A DNA stretch of 64,000 bases from Ruminococcus_C sp963590855 (GTDB lineage Bacteria > Bacillota > Clostridia > Oscillospirales > Ruminococcaceae). Position numbers and translations under genes: made by a program. Under the pieces are notes generated by a model, which had not been told where the DNA came from, made no database searches, and worked only from the letters and a program-made list of their open reading frames with translations. Location of the stretch: positions 8,744-72,743 of the forward strand of contig CAVAQT010000013.1 in NCBI GenBank assembly GCA_963590855.1, in the 5' to 3' direction. Shown here in pieces: positions 45,983-54,727 of the stretch (its first letter is position 1; each line of letters starts with the position of its first letter).

Positions 45983-48145
45983 GTGGCAGAAAACAACAAT
46001 AATCAAAAGCAGCAGCTGAAAGAAATCACCGAGCGGCTGGAACAGGGCGTGAAAGAGCTGTTTTCCTCGGAAAAATATATGGAATATCTGCGCGTGATGT
46101 CGCAGTTCCATAATTACAGCTTTTCCAACACACTGCTGATCGCCATGCAGAAGCCGGAGGCGACCCTTGTAGCCGGATACGGCGCGTGGCAGAAGAAATT
46201 TGAACGCAATGTCATGAAGGGCGAAAAGGCAATTAAGATTTTTGCTCCCGCGCCCCGAAAGGTGGAGGTGGAGCGAGACAGGATCGACCCCGACACAAAG
46301 CTCCCGGTGTTGGATGAAAACGGCGAGGTGCAGAAGGAAAAAGTCACCGTTCAGCAGCCGCATTTCAAGATCACATCCGTATTTGATGTGTCGCAGACCG
46401 ATGGAAAGCCCCTGCCGGAACTGGATGCGGTTCACGACCTGACCGCAGACGTTGAGGGATACGCCATTCTCTTTGAAGCACTCCGACGCACATCGAAAGT
46501 GTCGATGGGCTTTGAACCCATCGAGGGCGGCTCGCACGGTTTTTATCATCAGACGGAAAAGCGCATTGCCATAGCCGAGGGCATGAGCGAAACGCAGAAT
46601 GTCAAGACGGGCATCCATGAAATCGCCCATTCGAGGCTCCATGACCGGGATATGGTCGATGCAGGGAACGGCATCATGGTGGACAGGCGTACCCGAGAGG
46701 TGCAGGCGGAAAGCGTCGCCTATACCGTGTGCCAGCATTACGGCATTGAAACAAGCGAATATTCCTTCGGCTATATCGCGGGCTGGAGCGAGGGCAAGGA
46801 GCTGAAGGAGCTTCGCGGCTCCATGGAGGTGATTCGCGGCGAAGCAAACAGTATGATTACCGAAATCGACGGACACATGGAGGATATTCGCAGAGAGCGC
46901 GAGCAGGAAGCGGAGCTGGCAAATGCGGTAAGCGCGCCGTCTGTGGAGGATGTAAAGGCACTTCTTTCCGCTTCTCACAATCAGGAAGCCGATTTGCTTG
47001 CCGCAAGCAGGGCGGCGTTCCCCGATATGGACGGCTCTACGCTCTACGATACTCTTTACGGCGCTGCGGCAGAAATGCTCCGCAAAGAAGCGGATACGCT
47101 GGATGTCGTGGAGCTGTTCGGAAAGGAAGCACTGTTTACAAACGACAGAGTGGCAAAAAACGCGCTGCCCGAAGGTCTTTATGCCTACGATCTGCGAGGC
47201 TCGGACGATGATCCGGGAGAACCGGTAACGCTGGAAGCACGGGTGCTTGTCAACCATGCGGGAAGCGTGATTGTGTCGGAAGAAATCCCGATCCCGGAAA
47301 ACGGCGCTGTTCCTATCGGCGAGGATATGTCCTTTACCGGCGAGAGCACCACCATGGAGCAGTTCTATGATCGGGTGAATCCCGATAAGGGAGCGGCGGT
47401 GTATCATAAGGATGCGTCCGAGATTGCAGAGAAGGCAGTCCGCTTCTATCTGGGAAATCCCGAAACGATGGATGATTTAGGAGAAAGCCGTGAAAAAATC
47501 CTGTCCTCCATAACGGGCAGACTGAACGAAGCCTATCTTGCCGTGGGCAATACCGCAAAGCCAAAGGAGCAGGCGATTCCGCCCATGAGCCGGCTGAATT
47601 TTGAGCAGGCGAAAGTGCAGGATAAGGTGGATGAATGGCGGGCAAGCCGCAAGGCTACCGAAAGCTGCGCCGCAGAGTTTGATGAAAAATTCGGGACTGC
47701 CTATCACGAGAGGCGTATGCCGGAGTTTTTGACGGAAATGACCGAGAAGTACGGCATGGATCGCTGTATGGTTGTCCTTGCAAGCACCATTCAGCTTGCC
47801 GATCACGATGGCAGATATTATCCGAGCACCAAAGCGGATGCGGCAAAGGTGGAAATCCCCGGCGCAAATACCGAGGATTACACAAGGGACATTCGCATGA
47901 GCTATCGGGTGAACTGCCATCCCGTCATGGTCAATTCCGCGTTCCGTGTGCTTTGGCAGATGCAGCAGGAGCAGAACCGTGAGAAGCAAGCTGTTACAGA
48001 AAAGAAAAGCACCGTCGAGCAGGACGCCAAAGCGGAGAAGCCGTCCCTGTTGAACCGACTGCATGACAAGCAAAGAGAAGCAGGCAATATGACAAAACAA
48101 AATCCTGCAAAGGCGCAGGACAGGAAACGAGGTGTGGAAATTTGA
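45983..48145 (+). CDS. ArdC-like/ImmA-type metallopeptidase protein with DUF3849 region
   Basis: This 720-aa protein starts with an ArdC-type N-terminal domain (YMEYLRVMSQFHNYSFSNTL, then VAGYGAWQKKFERNVMKGEK), associated with ssDNA binding and anti-restriction. A zincin site HEIAH at residues 212-216 with a downstream Glu in VQAESVAYTVCQHYG follows. The C-terminal third (EFDEKFGTAYHERRMPEFLT onward) resembles the DUF3849 region. GTG 45983 follows CAGGAGG; an in-frame ATG at 45941 lies inside the hairpin. It may protect incoming element DNA or cleave a regulator. It overlaps the next gene by four bases. Confidence 0.85.
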   Translation: MAENNNNQKQQLKEITERLEQGVKELFSSEKYMEYLRVMSQFHNYSFSNTLLIAMQKPEATLVAGYGAWQKKFERNVMKGEKAIKIFAPAPRKVEVERDRIDPDTKLPVLDENGEVQKEKVTVQQPHFKITSVFDVSQTDGKPLPELDAVHDLTADVEGYAILFEALRRTSKVSMGFEPIEGGSHGFYHQTEKRIAIAEGMSETQNVKTGIHEIAHSRLHDRDMVDAGNGIMVDRRTREVQAESVAYTVCQHYGIETSEYSFGYIAGWSEGKELKELRGSMEVIRGEANSMITEIDGHMEDIRREREQEAELANAVSAPSVEDVKALLSASHNQEADLLAASRAAFPDMDGSTLYDTLYGAAAEMLRKEADTLDVVELFGKEALFTNDRVAKNALPEGLYAYDLRGSDDDPGEPVTLEARVLVNHAGSVIVSEEIPIPENGAVPIGEDMSFTGESTTMEQFYDRVNPDKGAAVYHKDASEIAEKAVRFYLGNPETMDDLGESREKILSSITGRLNEAYLAVGNTAKPKEQAIPPMSRLNFEQAKVQDKVDEWRASRKATESCAAEFDEKFGTAYHERRMPEFLTEMTEKYGMDRCMVVLASTIQLADHDGRYYPSTKADAAKVEIPGANTEDYTRDIRMSYRVNCHPVMVNSAFRVLWQMQQEQNREKQAVTEKKSTVEQDAKAEKPSLLNRLHDKQREAGNMTKQNPAKAQDRKRGVEI

Positions 48146-48372
48146 GAAAAATCAGCATTGAGATGATGAATTTGATGTGTATGTTCGATCACTCCGACCG
48201 GGATACCCTGATCGGGGACATCGGCACTTCACTGCTTTTTATTGACGACAGCGAAATGGCGGAGCTGATGCGGCAGACTGCTTGCTTTGTCGGACGCATG
48301 AGCGATGAGGAATTTGCGGAAATTGAGTTTATACCCATGTGGGATGACGATGAGGAGGATGTATATGTCTGA
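48142..48372 (+). CDS. transposon-transfer assisting family protein
   Basis: This 76-aa acidic protein matches small transfer-assisting proteins of clostridial elements: ISIEMMNLMCMFDHSDRDTL at the start, FIDDSEMAELMRQT in the middle, and MSDEEFAEIEFIPMWDDDEE at the end. The start is TTG 48142, overlapping the preceding stop; AGGTGTGG is a modest ribosome binding site. It overlaps the YodL gene by eight bases. Its biochemical role is not known. Confidence 0.75.
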   Translation: MRKISIEMMNLMCMFDHSDRDTLIGDIGTSLLFIDDSEMAELMRQTACFVGRMSDEEFAEIEFIPMWDDDEEDVYV

Positions 48373-49393
48373 AAACAGCTATGAAATCTATCAGCTGAAG
48401 AATAACGAGGCCGGTCACGACTTGCGCTTTATGAACACGGACTACTTAAAGAAAAAGGGACAGAAGGTAAACCGCGAGAATTACGATCTGATTTACAACG
48501 CGCTGCTTGATACCGGGGAAACGCTGGACAGCATCTACGAGAAATTCAATCTCTATCGTCCTGCGGATTTTCGCGGCCATTCGCTGAGTGTCAGCGATGT
48601 GATTGTGTTCCATAAGGACGGCAGGGATAACGCCTACTTCGTGGACAGCTTCGGCTTTACCGAAGTGCCGGAGTTCCTGCAGGTGCAGATTATGGAGAAC
48701 ACCATTACGATGGCAAGCGACAAAATTACCGTCAACCAGCATATCGGCACATGGTATCCCATTGATATGCAGGAGATTGACGGCAGGACATATTTTCTGC
48801 TGGAGCATGAAACCTATGGCAGCGATGTTGCCGGAGTCATCGTAGATGAAACGGGCGCGTTGTACGCGCAGGAAATTTTTGACGGGTTTACGCCGGAGGT
48901 CGTTGAACAGATACGGCTTGCGGCAGCTCCCGTGGAGGTCATGCCCGATCCGTCCGTATCCGTGGAGGATATGGTTGATTACGGCTATTCCTACAGGGGG
49001 ATGCTCCCGATGAACGCGGACGCGGCAAAAGCGCATTGGGAGGAAGCGAAGCTGATGCTATACGCGCTCCATCCGGACGGCACGGAATCGCTGATTGATA
49101 ACGAGAAGCAGTTTGAAAGGCATATCGAAAACGGCGGTCTGTTCGGCATCGAAAAAGAGGACTGGATGAAATATCTGGAGAACGGCGAGTACCTGCGCAC
49201 GGCGGAAATCTCAACCGAGCAAAACTACAACATGATCGACGGCAGACGCAACAACATGGAAGCTCCGAAAGCGGAAAAGCCGGACAAGGAGAAGGAATCG
49301 CTGCTTGGCAGGCTGAAAGAGAAGCAGGCGCAGCTGCTTGTGAGCCGAAAAAGGGACGCACAGGAAAAAAGCAGTGAGCGCGATCTGCCGTAA
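48365..49393 (+). CDS. YodL domain protein with DUF4316 C-terminus
   Basis: This 342-aa protein opens with a YodL domain (YEIYQLKNNEAGHDLRFMNT, then YDLIYNALLDTGETLDSIYE and GHSLSVSDVIVFHKDG), which recurs in element-borne proteins of Bacillota. After a middle region of unknown fold, the C-terminal segment (TAEISTEQNYNMIDGRRNNM followed by a Lys/Glu-rich tail) matches DUF4316. ATG 48365 sits after GAGGATGTAT, within the end of the previous gene. It closes the long plus-strand transfer region before the cargo island. Confidence 0.82.
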   Translation: MSENSYEIYQLKNNEAGHDLRFMNTDYLKKKGQKVNRENYDLIYNALLDTGETLDSIYEKFNLYRPADFRGHSLSVSDVIVFHKDGRDNAYFVDSFGFTEVPEFLQVQIMENTITMASDKITVNQHIGTWYPIDMQEIDGRTYFLLEHETYGSDVAGVIVDETGALYAQEIFDGFTPEVVEQIRLAAAPVEVMPDPSVSVEDMVDYGYSYRGMLPMNADAAKAHWEEAKLMLYALHPDGTESLIDNEKQFERHIENGGLFGIEKEDWMKYLENGEYLRTAEISTEQNYNMIDGRRNNMEAPKAEKPDKEKESLLGRLKEKQAQLLVSRKRDAQEKSSERDLP

Positions 49394-49401
49394 TTGACCT
49401 T

Positions 49402-49447
49402 GGGGATAGGATGGTGCGATAGGGCATCGTCCTATCCCCGCTTTTTT
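49402..49447 (+). terminator. intrinsic terminator
   Basis: GGGGATAGGA (49402-49411) pairs with TCCTATCCCC (49430-49439), with more pairing inside, followed by GCTTTTTTG. It ends the transfer operon. Confidence 0.9.
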
Positions 49448-49500
49448 GTTTTTCAAAAAAGTTTACAGGATTCCATGCGAATGCCGTAGTAAAAAAGCAT

Positions 49501-49515
49501 ATTGTATGATACAAT
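49501..49515. promoter_or_regulatory. palindrome upstream of the toxin-antitoxin promoter
   Basis: ATTGTATGATACAAT is a perfect seven-base inverted repeat around a central G. It lies 66 bases before the -35 box of the toxin-antitoxin promoter and could be an operator. Confidence 0.4.
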
Positions 49516-49580
49516 AAAGATGCCGATAGCGGCTGCCTGAGAGTTCACAAAAAATTTTCAAGCGACTTTTCAAAAAGCCA

Positions 49581-49609
49581 TTGCATTTTTTGCGCTTTTG
49601 GAGTATACT
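49581..49609 (+). promoter_or_regulatory. sigma-A-type promoter of the toxin-antitoxin pair
   Basis: TTGCAT (49581-49586) and TATACT (49604-49609) are separated by 17 bases. The transcript would have a leader of about 70 bases before the antitoxin ATG, which follows TTAGGAGGTGTG. Confidence 0.8.
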
Positions 49610-49684
49610 ATGAGTAGAGTGGTATAGGTATGTGCGCCGCTCGGATAATAAGAAAGAGCCTATGGACAGTTAGGAGGTGTGCTT

Positions 49685-49873
49685 ATGGCTACTTCAAGTA
49701 TTTTTGCTCATGTTGAAATAACCGATCAAAAGAAAGCGGAACGGTTTATCAATGCCCTGGAAGAATCTGAAAAAGCACAGGCAAAGAAGAAGCGGACTGC
49801 ACCTGCCATTCCTGTTATGCGAAATGCAGATGACATTCGCAAGTTAATGGCAAAGAGGTTTCCGGTGAAATGA
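49685..49873 (+). CDS. probable antitoxin of a GNAT-type toxin-antitoxin pair
   Basis: This 62-aa protein (MATSSIFAHVEITDQKKAER, a helical Lys/Glu-rich middle, then MRNADDIRKLMAKRF) resembles short proteins encoded just before GNAT-like toxins in Clostridia, whose N-terminus may dimerise and whose C-terminal segment wraps the toxin. A strong promoter and AGGAGGTG drive it. It overlaps the next gene by four bases (ATGA), the usual arrangement for such pairs. Function is inferred from pairing and size. Confidence 0.65.
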   Translation: MATSSIFAHVEITDQKKAERFINALEESEKAQAKKKRTAPAIPVMRNADDIRKLMAKRFPVK

Positions 49874-50454
49874 ATGCTTACACTACAGTAAACATTCTTG
49901 ACATGATCAACGTAATCGGAGAGGACAGAGTTAATCAGATTCTCTCCGATTTTTCATGTCCTAAGAATGAGGAAATAGAGAACTTTATCAAGAAAAATGC
50001 GATTGACTTTGCAAAGAGAAAAATGTCCATTACTCACTTGGTTATGGATGAGAATGGAAAACTGGCGGCAATTTTTGCATTGACGCATAAAGCGGTTAAG
50101 ATCAAAGATGAAATTTTATCTTCTACCCTGAGAAAGAAGATAAAGCGTTATGCGCAACTTGATGAAGATACGAACAGCTACATGGTTTCTGCTTTCTTGA
50201 TTGCTCAGTTCGGAAAGAACTACGAAGAACGTGAAGGCGAACCTGTAAATGGAAACAGTTTGATGGATGATGCTATGGATATTCTGGCGGCTGTTCAGCA
50301 TGATGTTGGCGGCGGCGTGGTTTATCTTGAGTGTGAGGACAAACCTCAGCTGCTCTCGTTCTATCAAAATGATAATAATTTCTTTCGCGTCTTTGGAGAA
50401 AGATATTCCGAAGTTGATCAGACCAAATACATACAGCTGCTGAGATTCTTCTGA
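49870..50454 (+). CDS. probable GNAT-type acetyltransferase toxin
   Basis: This 194-aa protein has the spacing of a small GNAT fold: ITHLVMDENGKLAAIFALTH (beta strands 2-4), YMVSAFLIAQFGKNYEER (beta 4 and the acetyl-CoA-binding loop region), LMDDAMDILAAVQHDVGGGV, then VYLECEDKPQLLSFYQNDNN and FRVFG near the end. Toxins of this type acetylate aminoacyl-tRNA and stop translation. The pyrophosphate loop is not a perfect Q/R-x2-G-x-G/A, so the call relies on overall layout and the paired antitoxin. It would help the element persist. Confidence 0.7.
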   Translation: MNAYTTVNILDMINVIGEDRVNQILSDFSCPKNEEIENFIKKNAIDFAKRKMSITHLVMDENGKLAAIFALTHKAVKIKDEILSSTLRKKIKRYAQLDEDTNSYMVSAFLIAQFGKNYEEREGEPVNGNSLMDDAMDILAAVQHDVGGGVVYLECEDKPQLLSFYQNDNNFFRVFGERYSEVDQTKYIQLLRFF

Positions 50455-50558
50455 TTGGGAGAACAGCACAAGTCGATGGTAAGAGATGCCCGCAGGGTGT
50501 TTCTTGCCATTGTTTTTTTTGTTGCAAAAACAGTTTACAATTATTTTTGAAGAAATGC

Positions 50559-50587
50559 TTGATATTGTTCCGAATTTAGAATATAAT
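50559..50587 (+). promoter_or_regulatory. sigma-A-type promoter of the HTH/Schlafen pair
   Basis: TTGATA (50559-50564) and a perfect TATAAT (50582-50587) are 17 bases apart, 30 bases before the ATG of the HTH protein. This is one of the best promoters in the window. Confidence 0.85.
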
Positions 50588-50617
50588 ATGCTTGATAAGA
50601 TTTTGCGAGGTGCGAAT

Positions 50618-50818
50618 ATGAAATACATGTCAGCTTCCGAAGCGGCGGCAAAGTGGGGGTTATCATCCAGACGGGTAGGGATTCTCTGTAACGAGGGTCG
50701 CATTGACGGTGCGCAGAAAGCCGGAGCAACATGGATTATTCCGGAGGAAGCAGAAAAGCCGAGCGACGCAAGAATAAAAAGCGGAAAATATATTAAACTG
50801 AAAAAGAAGGTGGATTGA
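50618..50818 (+). CDS. small HTH (MerR/excisionase-like) DNA-binding protein
   Basis: This 66-aa protein is a single winged-helix/HTH unit: YMSASEAAAKWGLSSRRVGI, then LCNEGRIDGAQKAGATWIIP, as in the HTH_17/MerR-like group. The tail is Lys-rich. GCGAGGTGCGA precedes the ATG. It ends one base before the Schlafen-type gene, so it probably regulates or works with that protein. Excisionase-like proteins have the same fold, but no integrase lies next to it. Confidence 0.8.
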   Translation: MKYMSASEAAAKWGLSSRRVGILCNEGRIDGAQKAGATWIIPEEAEKPSDARIKSGKYIKLKKKVD

Positions 50819-50819
50819 A

Positions 50820-52316
50820 ATGATTGATCTGAATGAAATTTTCAAATCTTCCGAAAAGGTAAATGTCGAAGTCAAGGCAGCACAAGGCGGCATCCCGAAC
50901 AGTGTTTGGGAGACATATTCGTCTTTTGCCAATACCTTTGGCGGCACGATTGTTCTCGGAATAGGCGAAGATAAGGAAACAAAGAAGTTTATTCCTATGG
51001 GCGTGCCCAATGCAGAAAAGATGATTTCGGATATTTGGAACATCGTAAATAATTCACAGAAGGTAAACAGAAACATTCTATTGGAACGGCATGTCTATAT
51101 CAAGCGGTATGAGGGAAAGGACTATGTTATCATTGAGGTTCCCCGTGCGGCAAGAACCTCTAAGCCAATATACATTGGAACAGATATGTTCAAAGGCTCG
51201 TATCGCAGAAATCACGAGGGCGATTATCTCTGTACCGAAACGGAAGTCAAGACGATGATTCGGGATTCTCTGGACACCTCTGCTGACTCCGCTGTTTTGG
51301 ATAATGTGGGAATGGATGCGCTGAACAGCGACAGCATCAAGAGTTATCGCACCCGTTTTGAAGTGATTCGCAGCGGACACACATGGAATGCTTTACCCAA
51401 TGATGAATTCCTGATAAAGATCGGTGCTGCGAGGGTCGCGGAATATGATGGCAAAATTCATCCGACACTTGGCGGCTTGATTTTCTTTGGTGACTTTATC
51501 AACATTATGAATGAACTGCCGGATTTCTTCCTTGACTACAGAGAAAAACTTGCCATCGACACACGTTGGTCTGATCGGGTTTGTTCAGGTGACGGGGATT
51601 GGAGCGGCAATGTCTATGACTTCTACTTTAAAATTGTAGATCGTTTGACCTCTGATGTCAAGAAGCCGTTTGTCATCAATAAGAATCTGCTTCGTGAAGA
51701 CGATACCGATATTCACAAATCCTTGCGTGAAGCACTTGCCAATGCGCTGATCCATGCAGATTATTATGGACGGCAAGGTATTGTCATTGAAAAGGAGTTC
51801 CGTAAACTGAAATTCTCAAATCCCGGCACATTTCGCATAAGTGTCGATGATGCAATTTCGGGCGGTATAAGCGATGCGAGGAACAGCAGGATTTTCAATA
51901 TGTTCGCCTTGATAAAAGTTGGTGAACGATCCGGTATGGGGCTTTGTGACATCTATAATTATTGGAAAGAATACGGATATGAAGAGCCTGTCATCAAGGA
52001 AACCATCAATCCCGACAGAACTACCCTCATCCTGAACATTGAATATGAGGGTAATCATAGCGCGAATGTTGGCGTCAATCATGGCGCGAACGATGAGAAT
52101 GGCGCGAATTGCGGCGCGAACAAAGAGCATGGCGTGAATGAAAGGAGCATCATAGAATATATTCAGAACAACCCAAATGCTTCATCAAACGCAATGGCGG
52201 CAGCATTATCTATCCCGTTGAGAACAATTCAAAGAAGTCTGACAAATATGCAAAAAAGCGGAATGATCAGAAACGACGGAAGTAGAAAAAAGAGCATATG
52301 GGTTGTAGTGAAATAA
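50820..52316 (+). CDS. Schlafen/AlbA_2-type ATP-binding protein
   Basis: This 498-aa protein has an N-terminal Schlafen AlbA_2 domain (VNVEVKAAQGGIPNSVWETY, then SSFANTFGGTIVLGIGED), a middle region, and a GHKL-like ATPase segment (HKSLREALANALIHADYYG near residue 300). A short Asn/Gly/Ala-rich linker follows (HGANDENGANCGANKEHGVN), then a C-terminal winged helix (ASSNAMAAALSIPLRTIQRS) for DNA binding. Proteins of this layout are common on mobile elements; some act in phage defence or as regulators. It forms a two-gene unit with the upstream HTH protein. Confidence 0.8.
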   Translation: MIDLNEIFKSSEKVNVEVKAAQGGIPNSVWETYSSFANTFGGTIVLGIGEDKETKKFIPMGVPNAEKMISDIWNIVNNSQKVNRNILLERHVYIKRYEGKDYVIIEVPRAARTSKPIYIGTDMFKGSYRRNHEGDYLCTETEVKTMIRDSLDTSADSAVLDNVGMDALNSDSIKSYRTRFEVIRSGHTWNALPNDEFLIKIGAARVAEYDGKIHPTLGGLIFFGDFINIMNELPDFFLDYREKLAIDTRWSDRVCSGDGDWSGNVYDFYFKIVDRLTSDVKKPFVINKNLLREDDTDIHKSLREALANALIHADYYGRQGIVIEKEFRKLKFSNPGTFRISVDDAISGGISDARNSRIFNMFALIKVGERSGMGLCDIYNYWKEYGYEEPVIKETINPDRTTLILNIEYEGNHSANVGVNHGANDENGANCGANKEHGVNERSIIEYIQNNPNASSNAMAAALSIPLRTIQRSLTNMQKSGMIRNDGSRKKSIWVVVK

Positions 52317-52332
52317 ACAAACATTAACAACA

Positions 52333-52379
52333 GCGGAGAAAGAGATACCCCAAAACGGTATCGTCTTTCTCCGCTTTTT
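52333..52379. terminator. bidirectional terminator between cargo and relaxase
   Basis: GCGGAGAAAG plus GATACC (52333-52349) pairs with GGTATC plus CTTTCTCCGC (52357-52374), followed by TTTTTC. It lies between converging genes, the Schlafen-type gene and the relaxase gene, and can serve both. Confidence 0.9.
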
Positions 52380-52391
52380 CTTTCTCCGGCT

Positions 52392-54005
52392 TTATAAAAT
52401 ATCACGACTATGCTGTTTTTTCGTTTTCTCTGTGGTACGTTCCCTGTCCAGACCGAGCATACTTTGCACATTGGCAAAAGCGGTTTGCAGCTCTTTTTGC
52501 TTGGTTCTTGCGGCTTGGTGTGCTTCGTGCAGAGCAGCCTTCTCGGCGGTCAGCCGTTCCTTTTCGTCCTTCAAGGCTTTCATGGGCGTAAATTTCCGAC
52601 CGCCGTTGATCTCCCGCAGCGCGTCACGGGCAGATTCGTACAAAGCGAGCTTTGCGCGGTGCTCCTCGTAGAACCTTTGCGATTTTCCGGACTTGCGATA
52701 TTCTGCGTATATGTCTCTGCCCGCGAGATACTGCCCCGTGAGCCGGATCTGTTTATTGATGCCGGCAAGCTTGCGTTCTGCGTCCTTCAGCTCTTTTCGG
52801 ATGGCATCACTTCGCGCTGTTGCATCTGCAAGTGCCTGCTCCAATTCGGGCGCGGAAGTGTATTCATGCGCTTTGACAAAAGCAAGGGTTTGCGCCATCT
52901 GCTGCAAATTCGTGATCTTGACCTTTTGCGCATAAGCGCGGCTTTGCTGCGCCTTGATGCAGTTTTCCAGATCCACCACGAGGCGGATTTTTGCAACAGT
53001 ATGCGCAGACCGTCCCCGCCTCGGAGCTTCGGCGTGTGTCTCTTTTGCCTGTGCCTTGGAGCGATTGTTGAGATTGCCGGCGAATACGCCGAGAAGATAA
53101 TCCCGGTCATAAGCCGCACCGAGCGTTCGCGCCGAGATCGGCTTCTCGCGGTCGGGAACGGTATAGCTGTATCGTCCCCGCTTGTCACGGACGGAAATGC
53201 CGTATTTCTCAAAAAGAGCCTTTTGAAATTCTTCAAAGGATTTGGCGGCTGCGGCAATTTCGGATATCTGCTTTCGCAGCGTTTCCTTCTGCGTTTCAAA
53301 TTTGGTGGTGCGCGGCGTAAGCCCGGCTTGAGTGATTTCCGCATTTCGTTCATCGAGCTTTTTCTGCCCTAGCCGCTCCGCCCAATACTCCTGCTCGGTG
53401 ACTTTATCCATAGCGGGGTTCAGAAGCTCAACCTGATAAAGCTGGCGTTTCCGGCACATGGTCATCACCTGATGCTTGAGATATTTCAGATAGTCCTTTG
53501 TCAGATGGTGCTTGTTCCCGGCAATACTGTCGCAGGGACGCTCCATAAAATCCTGCCGCTTGACCGTTTCGGCACGAACGCTGTTGATGACGATATGCAC
53601 ATGGATGTTCCCTGAGCCGTTGTGACCGTCCGTGTGTGTGCAGACCAACGCCTGATGTCCCGGAAAGCTTTCCGCGGCAAATTTCAAGCCCATACGCTGC
53701 GCTTCCTCTCCCGTAAGCCCGTTTTCCTCCCTGTCCTTCGGATCGAAGCTGAGGATGTAGTGGTGAGATTTGATTTCGCCCTTTTTTCCGTTTTTATGGA
53801 ATCGCTCATTTGTATGTTTGCAGGCGCGGGCAAACTCAAGGGGATTGCACAAAAGCCCGTCCAGATAATATTCGTCCCGAAGCTGCATTTGCCCGTTTTC
53901 GTCCAGGATGGGCTTCTGCGTATATTCGTCATGCTTGTAAACGAGGTAATTGAACGCGGCGGCATAATCGGCATTTTTGCTTGCGATGTGTTTAAGGATC
54001 GCCAC
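52392..54005 (-). CDS. MobP-type relaxase (MobA/VirD2 family)
   Basis: This 537-aa protein nicks the element at oriT and pilots the strand through the channel. The N-terminal domain has candidate catalytic Tyr residues at 14, 20 and 23 and the metal-binding motif HTDGHNGSGNIHVH, with His 128, 135 and 137, typical of MOBP. The C-terminal half is a long coiled coil (residues about 330-520). The start is GTG at 54005 behind GAGG. It overlaps the mobC end by 14 bases, both on the minus strand, opposite to all other transfer genes. Confidence 0.92.
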   Translation of the reverse strand: MAILKHIASKNADYAAAFNYLVYKHDEYTQKPILDENGQMQLRDEYYLDGLLCNPLEFARACKHTNERFHKNGKKGEIKSHHYILSFDPKDREENGLTGEEAQRMGLKFAAESFPGHQALVCTHTDGHNGSGNIHVHIVINSVRAETVKRQDFMERPCDSIAGNKHHLTKDYLKYLKHQVMTMCRKRQLYQVELLNPAMDKVTEQEYWAERLGQKKLDERNAEITQAGLTPRTTKFETQKETLRKQISEIAAAAKSFEEFQKALFEKYGISVRDKRGRYSYTVPDREKPISARTLGAAYDRDYLLGVFAGNLNNRSKAQAKETHAEAPRRGRSAHTVAKIRLVVDLENCIKAQQSRAYAQKVKITNLQQMAQTLAFVKAHEYTSAPELEQALADATARSDAIRKELKDAERKLAGINKQIRLTGQYLAGRDIYAEYRKSGKSQRFYEEHRAKLALYESARDALREINGGRKFTPMKALKDEKERLTAEKAALHEAHQAARTKQKELQTAFANVQSMLGLDRERTTEKTKKQHSRDIL

Positions 54006-54369
54006 TGTCGGATACCTCTATGTTATCGAGCCGGGCACTCATGTCATAGACCTGCCTGATACAGCAGCGAATGTCGTTTTCAATGCCTGTGGTGCTCGCC
54101 CCATTTTGATGAAAATAGCGCATGAGCTGGTTCAGGTTGTTGCCGATGCGGGATAGAGCTACGGTCAGGTCATGGATCGCTTTATCGTCGCGGACGATTT
54201 TGTATTCCACGGTTAAACCGTGCTCCGCAATCAAGTTCCGAAGATAGACGGCAAGCGGCAAGCCGACTCTGCGGGCATCTTCGGTAACAACAGCATATTG
54301 TGTGTCTGAAAACAGAATCTTCACCTGATGCTTTCTGGTGAGTTCTGTTTCTTTTTTTGGTCTTGCCAT
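53992..54369 (-). CDS. MobC-like relaxosome protein
   Basis: This 125-aa protein starts MARPKKETELTRKHQVKILF and has RRVGLPLAVYLRNLIAEHGL and ALSRIGNNLNQLMRYFHQNG, the MobC pattern. MobC binds near oriT and helps open DNA for the relaxase. GGAG lies seven bases before ATG 54369; the ATG at 54381 that overlaps this site is less likely. Its stop overlaps the relaxase start. A seven-base inverted repeat sits 17 bases upstream. Confidence 0.87.
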   Translation of the reverse strand: MARPKKETELTRKHQVKILFSDTQYAVVTEDARRVGLPLAVYLRNLIAEHGLTVEYKIVRDDKAIHDLTVALSRIGNNLNQLMRYFHQNGASTTGIENDIRCCIRQVYDMSARLDNIEVSDSGDP

Positions 54370-54385
54370 AAAAATCTCCATTCAA

Positions 54386-54479
54386 GTGATACTGTGTATC
54401 ACGGTGCGACCATTTGGGGTGGAAGCCGGACACACAAGAGGGTGTCGTTTTACGAGGGTATGGGGAGCGTAATCCCCAT
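54386..54479. other. candidate oriT region
   Basis: The non-coding 420 bases before mobC hold two compact inverted repeats: GTGATAC (54386-54392) with GTATCAC (54396-54402), and ATGGGGA (54460-54466) with TCCCCAT (54473-54479) around GCGTAA. MOBP origins are usually next to mobC and have an inverted repeat just before the nick, so the second repeat is the better candidate. The rest of the gap to 54727 shows no gene I can support. Confidence 0.5.
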
Positions 54480-54727
54480 CAAGTTGCCCGTCCGGGAAAA
54501 TGAGAAAACGCAGTTTTTGAGTTTTGAGGGACTGTGGGCGAAACTTGCTCTCACGATAGTGAAAGAAAAAAGCCTCCATTATTCAGCCGTTTTATCGGAG
54601 TTATGGCTACCGATTTCCCATAAAATCGGCAGCACGGCTGAATGGCGGAGGAACGGCAAAGGGAAAGGAGGCGCGAGACAAAGTATTTTGCCGGAGGGAC
54701 AGAAAAAATTGAAAAAATTTTTTCTGC

